Assembly (NCBI GenBank): GCA_021846565.1
Contig: JAJZWS010000006.1
Coordinates: 16,476 to 80,475, forward strand
Direction: 5' to 3'
DNA length: 64,000 bases
Origin: Bacillota bacterium
GTDB taxonomy: Bacteria > Bacillota > Sulfobacillia > Sulfobacillales > JAIMBI01
The notes under the pieces were generated by a model. It did not search any database. It was not told the DNA's origin and saw only the letters and a list, made by a program, of their open reading frames with translations. Both the position numbers and the translations under genes were made by a program. Every line of letters begins with the position of its first letter. The first letter of the stretch is position 1. This document shows, one piece after another, positions 46,675-55,448 of this stretch.

Positions 46675-47166
46675 ATGCGTCGTTCGTATTGGGCAGGCGT
46701 CCCGGGTTTGACCCTATTGGCCATGCTGGCCGTGGGTGCCAGCAAGACTCCCGCCTCGGTCACACCGCACCCCATTCGCGAGACGGTGGCGCGCAGCACC
46801 ACGTGTCCGCATGGGGGACTTCCGTTTTCGGAGGCGGCCCAGAAGGTGCCGGTGCTCAACACCCTACCGGATGGTGGCACCATCACGTTCACTGGAACTG
46901 GCTTTCACAGTTGGTACGACCCGTGTACTTGGTCCCTGAGCTTCACGGCGCCACCCCCGATGAGCCTCGTGTCCAAGGTGCTGGCCGTGGCCCCCGGGAG
47001 GCTTCGGCTACAGTCAGGGGCCACAAACGCCGACTCGGCCGACCCGATTGGTGTTTTCTGCCGTGGTCGGGTCCTTCAGTGGCACATTGCCGACAGCGCG
47101 CTTTCCGTTTCCGCGCCTGAGCGCTGGGAAGTTGTCGGACGGAGGGTAAGCCGTGCGCCATTATGA
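46675..47166 (+). CDS. secreted protein related to the N-terminal domain of the next gene
   Basis: ATG 46675 follows AAGGAG; the earlier part of the ORF-track entry reads through the 9-bp repeats. The 163-residue product has a short basic N-terminus and hydrophobic segment (YWAGVPGLTLLAMLAVGA), a signal peptide. Its mature part has PVLNTLPDGGTITFTGTGFHSWY and LSFTAPPPMSLVSKVLAV. These line up with PALHSLPAGGTVVSNASHTSWW and VKFTAPPPFSAMTLLARI in the G1-peptidase-like protein next door. It may be a detached pro-domain or inhibitor. Its stop lies 11 bp beyond the next gene's GTG. Confidence 0.65.
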   Translation: MRRSYWAGVPGLTLLAMLAVGASKTPASVTPHPIRETVARSTTCPHGGLPFSEAAQKVPVLNTLPDGGTITFTGTGFHSWYDPCTWSLSFTAPPPMSLVSKVLAVAPGRLRLQSGATNADSADPIGVFCRGRVLQWHIADSALSVSAPERWEVVGRRVSRAPL

Positions 47167-48442
47167 TTGGTCTAAAGCAGGCTTGGCGCTGTTGGCCAGC
47201 GGGGCCCTGGTCGCCCTGCAACCCGCCGCACACGGGGGGGGTAACTAGACATTATCCAGCGACTGCTCCCGCGACTGTGTCGGGATTCTCTGCTGCCACC
47301 TCCCCCGGGTTACCCCGCTCCACCGCTGTTCCCTTGACCCAGGCTCTCCAGCAGTACCCCGCGTTACACTCGCTGCCCGCCGGAGGCACCGTCGTGTCGA
47401 ACGCATCCCACACCAGCTGGTGGGTCAAGTTCACAGCGCCCCCACCGTTCAGCGCCATGACCCTGTTGGCACGGATCGGCGTGGGCTGGGGATACTCGGC
47501 GACGCGCTCCTTCCCCGCCGGGTCAGAGAGCGCGCTTCACCCTTCCACCATGACCGGCGCTGAGCTCGTGTGCGCGGGTCTTCCGTTGCCGCCCACCGCT
47601 AAAGGCACGCCCCAGTATGCCACGTGGCTCGCGGGCGTGCACGGCCTGTTGCCACGCCTGCATTACCAGAACACCCGGCCGACCAGTGTGGTGGCGCCCG
47701 GGACCGCCTGGTACACATCCACGGCGACAAGCCCCAACTGGGCCGGTTCCGTCGACACGCAGGCCACCTACAACGGCATCCAAGCTCAGTTTCACATGGC
47801 CAACACGGCGTATACGCTGCCTTATGGCCAGGGCATCGCTCAGTGGGTGGGCCTCGGCGGGGACACGTCGGTCGGAGGCAACATCGGTCTGACGCAGGCC
47901 GGGGGAGACGCCGGAACGTCAAGAGTAGCCCGAGCAACGGCTACTACCAAAGCAGCTTGTTCATCGAAGCGCTGTCCAGTTCCAACGGAGGCTGTTACAA
48001 ATACACGACGCCTGGCTTCGCGCCGGGTGACGACATCTGGAGTCAGGTCAACTACCTCGGGTCTCTCACGCTCAACGGGACCTCGTACGCCAAGTACAAA
48101 GCCATTGCGCTTGACGGGGGCAACGGCGCCAGCACGGGCTGGCAGTACTTTGACTGCCCGGGTACGTACCTGAACAATTCGGCGGATGCTATCACGGAAA
48201 CGCCGCTGGCCATCACCGGCACTGGCGCTGCCTACTACACCACCCTCCCGCCCTATTCCCCGGCCGCCCCGTTTTTCAACGTGTACACGTACACGGGAGG
48301 CAACGAGGTGAATGGCGAAGTTGCGCCGTATCAGATGCTGGAACTGCGCAACAACGGAGACCTGTATGGACCTTCCCACGCCACCCCAACTGGGTGGACG
48401 TCCGAGACCGCATTTGCCGTCAACTACGGCACGTCACCGTAG
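47153..48442 (+). pseudogene. secreted G1-type (eqolisin-like) acid peptidase, frameshifted
   Basis: GTG 47153, six bases after GGAGGG, opens a signal peptide (MRHYDWSKAGLALLASGALV ALQPAAHG) in frame 2, which stops after a G8 run at 47234-47241. The protein continues in frame 3 (VTRHYPATAPATVSGF to LTQAGGDAG). Near 47910 it returns to frame 2 (NGYYQSSLFIEALSSSNGG to 48442). SPNWAGSVDTQ, GIAQWVGLGGDTSVGG, LTQAGxD and PGDDIWSQV resemble pepstatin-insensitive G1 peptidases of acidic environments. The two shifts cancel, so start and end share a frame. It could be phase-variable, decayed, or affected by sequencing error at G runs. Catalytic Gln and Glu were not pinned with certainty. Confidence 0.6.
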
Positions 48443-48451
48443 TCCCATGGA

Positions 48452-48489
48452 CGCCCCGGCTTCCACCCTGAGTGGCGGAAGTCGGGGCG
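48452..48489. terminator. bidirectional hairpin between convergent genes
   Basis: cgccccggcttcc (48452-48464) and ggaagtcggggcg (48477-48489) form a 13-bp stem with one G.T pair and a 12-base loop. It sits between the peptidase-like gene end and the DUF192 stop, where both transcripts must end. Confidence 0.6.
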
Positions 48490-48508
48490 GTTTCGCGTCG
48501 GCCGACAA

Positions 48509-48862
48509 TCACCCGGGCCGCCAGGCCAGCACTTGGCCAGGCACGATGGCGAGGGCAGCCGCCTGGCCCTCTGCCAGCTCCACGACGGCACGGGCCCGGA
48601 GCCGCCACGGCAGAATGCGTCCCCGGGGTACCCGATGGTGGACGCCGAGGACCCGGCCGCGGCCATCCAGGTACACCACGTCAATGGCAAAGCGCATCCG
48701 AAACGTGTGCACGGACTGGGTGGGAATCACCAGCGCCTCGTCCGGGTCAAGGCTGTTGCGGGGCAAAAGCCCACGCGTACGCTCTCGCGCCGTCTCGCAG
48801 AGGGCCCCCCGCGGCGCGAGCATTTGGCCGTCGTCCACGCGGACGACCACCACGGATCTCAC
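48509..48862 (-). CDS. DUF192-family protein at the end of the Tad operon
   Basis: The 117-residue protein contains ERTRGLLPRNSL, PTQSVHTFRMRFAIDVVYLD and VVELAEGQAAALAI, the DUF192 pattern. DUF192 genes often lie in Tad/Flp pilus clusters, but their role is unknown. Its ATG overlaps the tadC stop by four bases, so it is the last gene of the operon. Confidence 0.87.
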   Translation of the reverse strand: MRSVVVVRVDDGQMLAPRGALCETARERTRGLLPRNSLDPDEALVIPTQSVHTFRMRFAIDVVYLDGRGRVLGVHHRVPRGRILPWRLRARAVVELAEGQAAALAIVPGQVLAWRPG

Positions 48863-49782
48863 AGCCCGGCGTGGATGATGCTCAGCATCCCCGGGCCCAG
48901 GATCGCCACGAACAGGGCGGGAAAGATAAACATGACCATCGGGAACAGAATCTTGACGGGAACCGCCGCCGCCTGCTCCCGGGCCCGAAACACCCGCCGC
49001 TCCTTCACCCGCTCCGCCTGCGCGTGCAACACCCCCGATATGGACGCTCCGGTGCGGTCCGCCTGGCCCATGAGCACGGCAAAGCGCATCAGATCCTCAA
49101 GGCGGGTGCGGTCCGCGAGTGCTCGGAGGGCTTCCAGTCGGGTCATCCCCACCTGCAGGTCGGCCACCGCCCGTTGAAATTCCTGGCCGGTGGCGTCGGG
49201 CAGGTGCACGGCCGATCGCCGCAAGGCCGCCTCAAACGACAAACCCGCCTCAACACACACCGACAGCAGGTCAAACGCCTCGGGCAAGTTGCGCTCGATG
49301 GCTTCCTGGCGTTTCCGATAAGCCGTATTGAGGCGCACGCCGAAAATCAGATAGCCCAGCGCGCCCAGCGCCACGGGCACCAGGATCGAGTCGGCCGCTG
49401 GGAGGATGCCCAGCGCCGCCAGCATAAAGCCCGCTGCCATCAGCACCACACCGGTGACGATCCGGAGCAAACCAAACTCCACGGGAGACCGGTCAACCCC
49501 CGCCATTCTGAGGCGCCGGCCCAGTTCTTCCTGAGCCTTCGCCGGTACCAGGCGGCTCCCCAGCGACCGCACCAAGCGCTCACGGACCGGGTCTAGGATG
49601 CGCTGGGAAAACGGCAACTCCAGTTCGTCTTCGATGGTCCGCGCCCGCAGCGTGCCGCCCAGGCGCCGCACCAGCCGCGTCTGCCGGCGCATGGTACTGA
49701 GGTCTGCCGCGAACTGGCGGAACCCCAGGACACCCAGCGCCACCCCAATCCCCGCAACAATGGCCCATGCTTCCCCGTTCAC
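48859..49782 (-). CDS. tadC: TadC, inner-membrane platform protein of the Tad pilus
   Basis: GTG 49782, overlapping the tadB stop (GTGA), is the start; upstream codons are antisense noise. The 307-residue protein has an N-terminal helix, a cytoplasmic GspF-type domain (NLPEAFDLLSVCVEAGLSFEAALRR) and two C-terminal helices ending FPALFVAILGPGML. It forms the platform for pilin assembly together with TadB. Confidence 0.9.
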   Translation of the reverse strand: MNGEAWAIVAGIGVALGVLGFRQFAADLSTMRRQTRLVRRLGGTLRARTIEDELELPFSQRILDPVRERLVRSLGSRLVPAKAQEELGRRLRMAGVDRSPVEFGLLRIVTGVVLMAAGFMLAALGILPAADSILVPVALGALGYLIFGVRLNTAYRKRQEAIERNLPEAFDLLSVCVEAGLSFEAALRRSAVHLPDATGQEFQRAVADLQVGMTRLEALRALADRTRLEDLMRFAVLMGQADRTGASISGVLHAQAERVKERRVFRAREQAAAVPVKILFPMVMFIFPALFVAILGPGMLSIIHAGL

Positions 49783-50729
49783 AGGTCTGGTCCTTTCACC
49801 ATGCGATTGATGACCACCGAGCCCACGGCGATTGAGGCTACGGCGTAGGCGATCATGATGTTCCCAATGGTTTCGGAAAACAGCAACGACATGTAGCTGG
49901 GGTCCATGAACCAAATGACAAAGCCCAACGCCACCGGCAGGCCGGTCAGGATCCACCCGCTCATGCGGCCCGCCGCCGTCAGCGTGCGAATTTCCGCCTT
50001 CAGACGCTGGCGCGACTCAATCGTATCCACGATGCTGTTCAACAGCGGCGACAGGGCCCCGCCGACGTCGCGCTGCACCTGAATCGCCACAATGGCTAGA
50101 TTCAGGTCTTTGCTGGGCACGCGCTGCGCCAGTTCGTTCAGCGCCTGCTCCATCGTGAAGCCCAGCGCCTCCCTCCGCGCGAGCCGCCGAATCTCGGGCC
50201 CCAGCGGCTCGGGGGTGTCCCGCCCCACCACCGCCAGAGCCTGCCCAAACGACGAACCGGCCCGCATCGACGACGAGATATTGCGAAAAAAGTCGGGCAG
50301 CTGTTCCTCGGCCTTGATGAGCCAGCGCTCCCGGCGCATTCGGAGCCAGTACAGCGTGACGATGACGCCTACCAGGCCTAGCCCGATGGCCCCGGCCACG
50401 CCGCGCACGGCTCCACCGATAAGCGCCCCGACGACGCCTCCCGCGATGGCCAGCCCCCAATACTCTTCCAGCCGCAGTCGCAACGCGGCCGCCGTCTGGG
50501 ACATGCGCCACTGGGTCACTCTGAGCGCCCACCGGTCCTGGAAGGTTTGGCGGGCATTGACCCGGGGCTCGGCCACCACCTTTTTGAGACGCGTCTGACT
50601 GGTGCTGTGCAGATTCAGGCTCTTCACCCAGGTCATGACCGACAGAAACGCCAGGACAAACGCCAGGGCCGCAACCACCATCGCGGTGAGCGCCGGCCCG
50701 GTGGGCAAGGTTAGGGTCACGGTGGGCAT
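49779..50729 (-). CDS. tadB: TadB, inner-membrane platform protein
   Basis: The 316-residue protein is of the GspF/TadB type. It has an N-terminal helix, then a pair of helices (~95-130) and the domain QLPDFFRNISSSMRAGSSFGQAL, VQRDVGGALSPLLNSIVDTI. Two C-terminal helices close it. It is paralogous to TadC. Its start is only a few bases after tadA. Confidence 0.9.
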   Translation of the reverse strand: MPTVTLTLPTGPALTAMVVAALAFVLAFLSVMTWVKSLNLHSTSQTRLKKVVAEPRVNARQTFQDRWALRVTQWRMSQTAAALRLRLEEYWGLAIAGGVVGALIGGAVRGVAGAIGLGLVGVIVTLYWLRMRRERWLIKAEEQLPDFFRNISSSMRAGSSFGQALAVVGRDTPEPLGPEIRRLARREALGFTMEQALNELAQRVPSKDLNLAIVAIQVQRDVGGALSPLLNSIVDTIESRQRLKAEIRTLTAAGRMSGWILTGLPVALGFVIWFMDPSYMSLLFSETIGNIMIAYAVASIAVGSVVINRMVKGPDL

Positions 50730-50733
50730 GGCC

Positions 50734-52086
50734 TTACCTCACCTCGCCGAAGACGTCGGATGGCAGGCTGATGCCGCGGCGCGCCAGCTGCTCCATAAAG
50801 CGCGGCCGAATCCCGGTAGCGGTGAAATAGCCCTGTACCCGACCCCCTTCGTCGATGCCCGTCTGTTCATACACATACAGGTCCTGCGTCGTGATGATGC
50901 CCTGCTCCAAGCCGACAACTTCGGTAACCTGCACAATGCGGCGGCTGCCGTCCTGGAGCCGCGCCTGCTGCACGATCACATCAATGGCCGAGGCGATCTG
51001 CTGTCGAATGGCGGTCAACGGCAGGTCGGCGCCGGCCATCAGCACCATGGTCTCCATACGTGCCAAACAGTCGCGCGGCGAGTTGGCGTGGGCGGTCGTC
51101 AGGCTGCCCTCATGCCCGGTGTTCATGGCCTGCAACATGTCGAGCGCCTCGCCGCCCCGCACCTCGCCGACGATAATCCGGTCGGGCCGCATTCGCAGCG
51201 CATTGCGCACCAGCGACCGGATCGACACCTCGCCCTGCCCCTCGACGTTGGCTGGCCGGGCCTCGAGCGTCACGCGGTGGTCCTGCTGGAGCTGCAACTC
51301 GGCCGCGTCCTCGATGGTCACGATGCGCTCGTCCGCAGGGATGTTGGCCGACAGGGCATTCAGCGTGGTGGTTTTCCCAGAACCCGTGCCGCCGGACACC
51401 ACGATGGACACGCGGCCACGGACCGCCGCCTCTAACACGACGGCCATGGCCTCCGAGATGCTGTTCATGTGCGCCAGCTGCTCCAAGGTAAACGGGTCTT
51501 TGGAAAATTTTCGAATGGTAATGGTGTCCCCCGCCACCGCGATCGGGCGAATCACGGCGTTGAGACGCGATCCGTCCGGAAGGCGGGCATCCACCATGGG
51601 ACTGGCCTCATCCAGCCGTCGACCCGTGGGTGCCAGCATCTTTTCCACGATGCTCTTCAGGTGCGCGTCATCGCGGAAGTGAATGCGGGTCGCTTCCAGG
51701 CGGCCGGCCCGCTCGATGTACACCCGATGCGGTCCGTTGATCATCACCTCGGAGATGTCCGGATCATCCAGCAGGGGCTGCACCGGGCCGAATCCCTTGA
51801 TCTCGTTGACCAAATTGTTGACGATGCTGTCGCGCTCCAGCGGGGAAATCGACCGGTCATCCGCCACAATGGCGGCGATGCGGGTTCTAAGCTGCTCGGC
51901 GTCCAACGCCTCGGGATTCGCTTCTTGGTTTAACAGCTGTTCCTGCACCCGGGTCTTCAATGTGATGTAAGACGCAGACATGTACTCGGGCGGCGGCTTC
52001 ACGGCCCGGGTCTGGCTCTCCCGCACCACAGAGCGAAATGCTGATCCGACCCCGTTGGGGTCGCCCAAGCGCTTCTTCAACGACAT
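50734..52086 (-). CDS. tadA: TadA/CpaF secretion ATPase of the Tad pilus
   Basis: The 450-residue GspE-family hexameric ATPase powers pilin assembly. Walker A is VVSGGTGSGKTTTLNAL (~residue 235). The Asp box is VTIEDAAELQL, the Walker B region RIIVGEVRGGEALDML, and the His box GSLTTAHANSPRD. ATG 52086 shares its first base with the cpaE stop (TAATG). Confidence 0.95.
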   Translation of the reverse strand: MSLKKRLGDPNGVGSAFRSVVRESQTRAVKPPPEYMSASYITLKTRVQEQLLNQEANPEALDAEQLRTRIAAIVADDRSISPLERDSIVNNLVNEIKGFGPVQPLLDDPDISEVMINGPHRVYIERAGRLEATRIHFRDDAHLKSIVEKMLAPTGRRLDEASPMVDARLPDGSRLNAVIRPIAVAGDTITIRKFSKDPFTLEQLAHMNSISEAMAVVLEAAVRGRVSIVVSGGTGSGKTTTLNALSANIPADERIVTIEDAAELQLQQDHRVTLEARPANVEGQGEVSIRSLVRNALRMRPDRIIVGEVRGGEALDMLQAMNTGHEGSLTTAHANSPRDCLARMETMVLMAGADLPLTAIRQQIASAIDVIVQQARLQDGSRRIVQVTEVVGLEQGIITTQDLYVYEQTGIDEGGRVQGYFTATGIRPRFMEQLARRGISLPSDVFGEVR

Positions 52087-53273
52087 TAATTACGCCCCCT
52101 TGCCAGGCCCAGTCGGCTGAAAAATGACGGCCGCCGAGCCTTCGCCTCTTTCACCACGCGCCGCTGGCCCTCGTGCTCATCGATAAGGGACCTGGCCATG
52201 TCCCGAATGCTCTGTGCCAAGAGGCTGGTGGGCTGAAACACCATGAGCGCCCGTCCCTGGTTGGCCGCCTTGACCGGCCAGCTCCCGTCGGATGGGAGCT
52301 CCCAATATACGTTGGAACCCAGCGCGGCCGAAATGTCCTGCGACTCGATGCCCGATCGGCTGCCAGCCCGATTCATCACGAGCCGCACTTTGCCAGCCGA
52401 ATAGTGAAAGCCGGTCCAGAACAGGTCCAGCGCCTGCTTGATGGTGCGAATCGTCACCACGTCCGGCGTCAGTACAGTGAGGACGTAATCCGCGTAATCC
52501 AGCGCCGCCACGTTGACATCCGAAAAGCCGGGCGCGGTGTCCACCACGACGTAGGGATGGGTCTCTTTGAGCATCTGCAGCACGCGGACCACCAGTTCAG
52601 GCCGAATGTCCTCGGATTCCTGCGGCATGGCGGGTGCCGCCAACATGTTCACGTCGGTGTTGCCGATTTTGGCCAGCACGCGCTCAACCGACAGACGGTC
52701 AAGCGTGGGCGCGACTGCCAAGTCGTGGATGTTCCCCGGCGGGAGGTCGCCCAAGAGCGCCGCCACATCGCCAAACTGCAAGTCCAGGTCCGCCAACGCA
52801 ACGGGGTGGTGCGACAAGAGATTCAGCGCCATGGCCAGGTTCACGGCCAGCGTGGTTTTGCCCACCCCACCCTTGGACGAAAACACCACGATGACCTTGC
52901 CCGCCTGCGGCTGCGCAATGCTGGCCTCCGCGTGGCGCGTCAGCGCGCCCGGCAGATCTACTTCGACGGCGGTCGCGGCCACCATGTCCCGCGCCCGAAT
53001 GGCCAACGCCCGGCGTGCCGCGGCCGGGTCGTCCTGACGAATCAGCAACAGCACGGGGTACCCCACGCTCTCCATGGACGCCAAGGAGCCTGGGTTCTGC
53101 TCCAACAGCTGGTCATCCACCACGAACGCGCCGGGCCGCTCCGCAGCGCAGTCCGACAGCGCCTGCCGCAGGTCAGAGACTACCCCCAGCAGCACGGCAT
53201 CCTGTGTGTCTTTGATGGCACGCACCACCGGCTCATAAACATCCGGGGCGACGGCCGCGTATACGGTAAACAT
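52086..53273 (-). CDS. cpaE: CpaE/TadZ pilus-localising ATPase
   Basis: The 395-residue protein has an N-terminal receiver-like domain (residues ~1-115, lacking a full phosphorylation site) and a ParA/MinD-type ATPase. The deviant Walker A is VFSSKGGVGKTTLAVNLA (~130), followed by LADLDLQFGDVAALLGD and VVVDTAPGFSDV. It positions the Tad machinery in the cell. The C-terminal basic tail (RRPSFFSRLGLARGRN) may bind membrane. Confidence 0.92.
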   Translation of the reverse strand: MFTVYAAVAPDVYEPVVRAIKDTQDAVLLGVVSDLRQALSDCAAERPGAFVVDDQLLEQNPGSLASMESVGYPVLLLIRQDDPAAARRALAIRARDMVAATAVEVDLPGALTRHAEASIAQPQAGKVIVVFSSKGGVGKTTLAVNLAMALNLLSHHPVALADLDLQFGDVAALLGDLPPGNIHDLAVAPTLDRLSVERVLAKIGNTDVNMLAAPAMPQESEDIRPELVVRVLQMLKETHPYVVVDTAPGFSDVNVAALDYADYVLTVLTPDVVTIRTIKQALDLFWTGFHYSAGKVRLVMNRAGSRSGIESQDISAALGSNVYWELPSDGSWPVKAANQGRALMVFQPTSLLAQSIRDMARSLIDEHEGQRRVVKEAKARRPSFFSRLGLARGRN

Positions 53274-53291
53274 CAGAGTCTCTGTTCCCCC

Positions 53292-54029
53292 TTACGGCTT
53301 CGGCCACTGGGTGCCGTAGGGTGCCACGGTGCCCAACTTCTGATGGGGCGCTTCGAGCACCACCGTGAAGGTGGTGTGCGCCTCGGCGTAAACCAGCGCC
53401 TCGGCCTGTGCGGGGGTCACCGCCAGGATGAGTTGCTCACCGCTTCCGGGGGTGACCGCTCCCGTGAGCGCCCCATTCACCGCCAGCACATTCAACCCCT
53501 GCATGAAGACGACCGACTGATTCAATGCCGTCGCACTGGTCGTTCCCGACGATGTCGCGCCCGCCTTGCCGGGCGGCGGCACCAGCGCCAGCAGCGCTAT
53601 TCGGTCCCCGGGGGCAATCACGCCGTCCACGGCCGAGTTCGGGCTGGTGGAAAAGTCAAAGGCGACGTCGCCCTTGGGCAATCGGTTCGGAATCAGGTCG
53701 GAGGTGGTCGGGTTGAACAGATCCGTCGTCACCAGAGGCACCCCCTGGGGCAGCGCCTCCGTGGTATACAGGCCCGCCAGGGAACCCTGGTAGGCGTTTA
53801 GCGGCAGCAACTTCACCGGCCATGTCTCGGTTTTGACCGAGGACGGCGGAATCGGCGCATCCGCAGCTATCGGCTGCGTCACCACCCAAACCGTCGCCGT
53901 CGCCGTGGTCACCGGGGCTACCTTGGTGGACGCCAAAAACCGGAGCCCCGCGTAGACACCCGCCACCACCAGCAGAATCCCTATGACCAGCCACCGGCTG
54001 ACTTTCCACCACGAACCCACCTGGGTCAT
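53292..54029 (-). CDS. cpaB: CpaB/RcpC pilus assembly protein
   Basis: ATG 54029, after GAGGAGG, is the true start. The 245-residue protein has one N-terminal membrane anchor (WLVIGILLVVAGVYAGLRFL). A SAF-like domain follows (VWVVTQPIAADAPIPPSSVKT, EALPQGVPLVTTDLF), then a C-terminal RcpC region. In diderms it works with the secretin; here, without one, it may scaffold the pilus across the wall. Confidence 0.87.
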   Translation of the reverse strand: MTQVGSWWKVSRWLVIGILLVVAGVYAGLRFLASTKVAPVTTATATVWVVTQPIAADAPIPPSSVKTETWPVKLLPLNAYQGSLAGLYTTEALPQGVPLVTTDLFNPTTSDLIPNRLPKGDVAFDFSTSPNSAVDGVIAPGDRIALLALVPPPGKAGATSSGTTSATALNQSVVFMQGLNVLAVNGALTGAVTPGSGEQLILAVTPAQAEALVYAEAHTTFTVVLEAPHQKLGTVAPYGTQWPKP

Positions 54030-54280
54030 CAGACTGCCTCCTCGCCCACTTGCCGGGGCGTCACCCCGCCGCTCTGCCCCGTGCCACCACCGTGAATGCG
54101 TCATGCTGTGACTCATTGATTCCCATGCATATCCTTGCGCAGATTCTACCCTCACTCACTACAACAAAGGCCCCCGCCGCAGAGGCTATGCCCACAACGG
54201 GAGCCAGAGCCCAATACTCCGATATCGGCCGCTCCCCGGCGGCTAGCCGCCGGGGTCGACCGTCGACTGCGGGACAGACT

Positions 54281-54469
54281 CTAAGCGCCGTTGATGTTGC
54301 CGGCGATGTTGTTCAGCTGCGTGTTCACGGCGCCCCCCAAGAAGTGCAGGGCCACGATTACCACGATGGCAATCAACGCCAGGATCAGTGCGTACTCCAC
54401 CATGGCCTGCCCATCGCGCTTTTGAAGCAGCGCGGAGACCATGTCCAGCATCTTCGCATACAGGTACAA
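54281..54469 (-). CDS. flp: Flp-type major pilin (copy 1)
   Basis: TTG 54469, seven bases after GAGGAGG, gives a 62-residue prepilin: LYLYAKMLDMVSALLQKRDGQAMVEYALILALIAIVV. The charged leader, G-Q-A-M-V-E-Y processing site (cleavage after Gly20, Glu at +5) and hydrophobic helix are classic Flp/IVb pilin. The C-terminus ends NNIAGNINGA. Confidence 0.9.
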   Translation of the reverse strand: MYLYAKMLDMVSALLQKRDGQAMVEYALILALIAIVVIVALHFLGGAVNTQLNNIAGNINGA

Positions 54470-54558
54470 AGACGAACCTCCTCGTAATGTGAACCACTGG
54501 AAACCCCAGGGAACTCGGCCATCATAGCAGGTGTTGGAGCCAGCACCACTATTGTCAG

Positions 54559-54738
54559 CTAACTCTTCTTCACGCGCAGGGCGGTGTTGTTCAGGGAGTG
54601 CTGTACGCCTAGGCCGAAGTACTTGACCGCGAAGAACAGCACCAGCGCGATGAGCACGATGATGAGCGCGTATTCCACCACGGCTTGGCCTTGGCGTGCC
54701 CCCCGCCACACGCGCACCGTCTTCTCCATCGCCGCCAC
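54559..54738 (-). CDS. Flp-type pilin (copy 2)
   Basis: GTG 54738, after AGGTGGT, or ATG 54729 gives 59 or 56 residues: MEKTVRVWRGARQGQAVVEYALIIVLIALVLFF. It carries the same G-Q-A-V-V-E-Y cleavage motif but a different C-terminus (GLGVQHSLNNTALRVKKS). Two dissimilar pilins suggest a major and a minor subunit. It lies 89 bp upstream of copy 1. Confidence 0.85.
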   Translation of the reverse strand: MAAMEKTVRVWRGARQGQAVVEYALIIVLIALVLFFAVKYFGLGVQHSLNNTALRVKKS

Positions 54739-54874
54739 GCGGACACCACCTGATCTGATTAGTCGAGTCCCCTCAACTGAGCACCGGGGCAGAGCATTCG
54801 ACACGCGTCCTGGATTTCCTGCTTTCATCTCCCGCGGTTTGCGTGGAGCTCCCAAGTGTGGGTGCCCCGGGGCG

Positions 54875-55423
54875 CTAGCTGGCCGTCTGCGACGCCCCCG
54901 GGCCGTTGGGACAGCCGCTGGGGGAAAGCGACCCGGCTGGGTCCTGCATCATCATGGTGTACGACTGGGCCAGGTACATCGTGGAGGGCAGAAGCCCGGG
55001 GATGGCAATGAGCGGCTGGTACTTGTAGTAAACGTTCACCGTCACGTAAGACAGGCTACTGTCCGTGGGGCTAGGCTGCGTCTCCACCGGATACTGCGGT
55101 CCCAAAAGCGCTCGGTAGGTGCCTGGCTGACCCGGCACCTGGTCGCTCAAGCCAAACCCCTGGCCAATCTGTTGATCCACCACCGCGTACAGCGTGGGCG
55201 TCGTGGCTCCGCTCAACGTGTCGCCCGGGCAACCGATGTTTTGGCCAATCGCGGCGTCGCGCGCCCCAATCCGCGCCGCCTGCTGGAGCGTGACCTGGGC
55301 ATTGATGTAAAGCCCCAGTGAAATAATCGCGAACAGCAGGAGCAACAACAGCGGCGCCACCAATGCAAATTCGACCAGTGCTTGGCCCCGACGCGAGCCC
55401 CTTCCGCCAATTGTCCTGGACAT
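54875..55423 (-). CDS. tadE: TadE-like pseudopilin
   Basis: The 182-residue protein has a short basic leader and RRGQALVEFALVAPLLLLLLFAIISLG, the TadE pseudopilin motif cleaved by the Tad prepilin peptidase. QVTLQQAARIGARDAAIG and a C-terminal globular part with two cysteines (Cys64, ~Cys173) follow. It lies 26 bp after the TadG-like gene. Confidence 0.88.
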   Translation of the reverse strand: MSRTIGGRGSRRGQALVEFALVAPLLLLLLFAIISLGLYINAQVTLQQAARIGARDAAIGQNIGCPGDTLSGATTPTLYAVVDQQIGQGFGLSDQVPGQPGTYRALLGPQYPVETQPSPTDSSLSYVTVNVYYKYQPLIAIPGLLPSTMYLAQSYTMMMQDPAGSLSPSGCPNGPGASQTAS

Positions 55424-55448
55424 GGGTCCTCCCTCTAAGCCAATGTCT

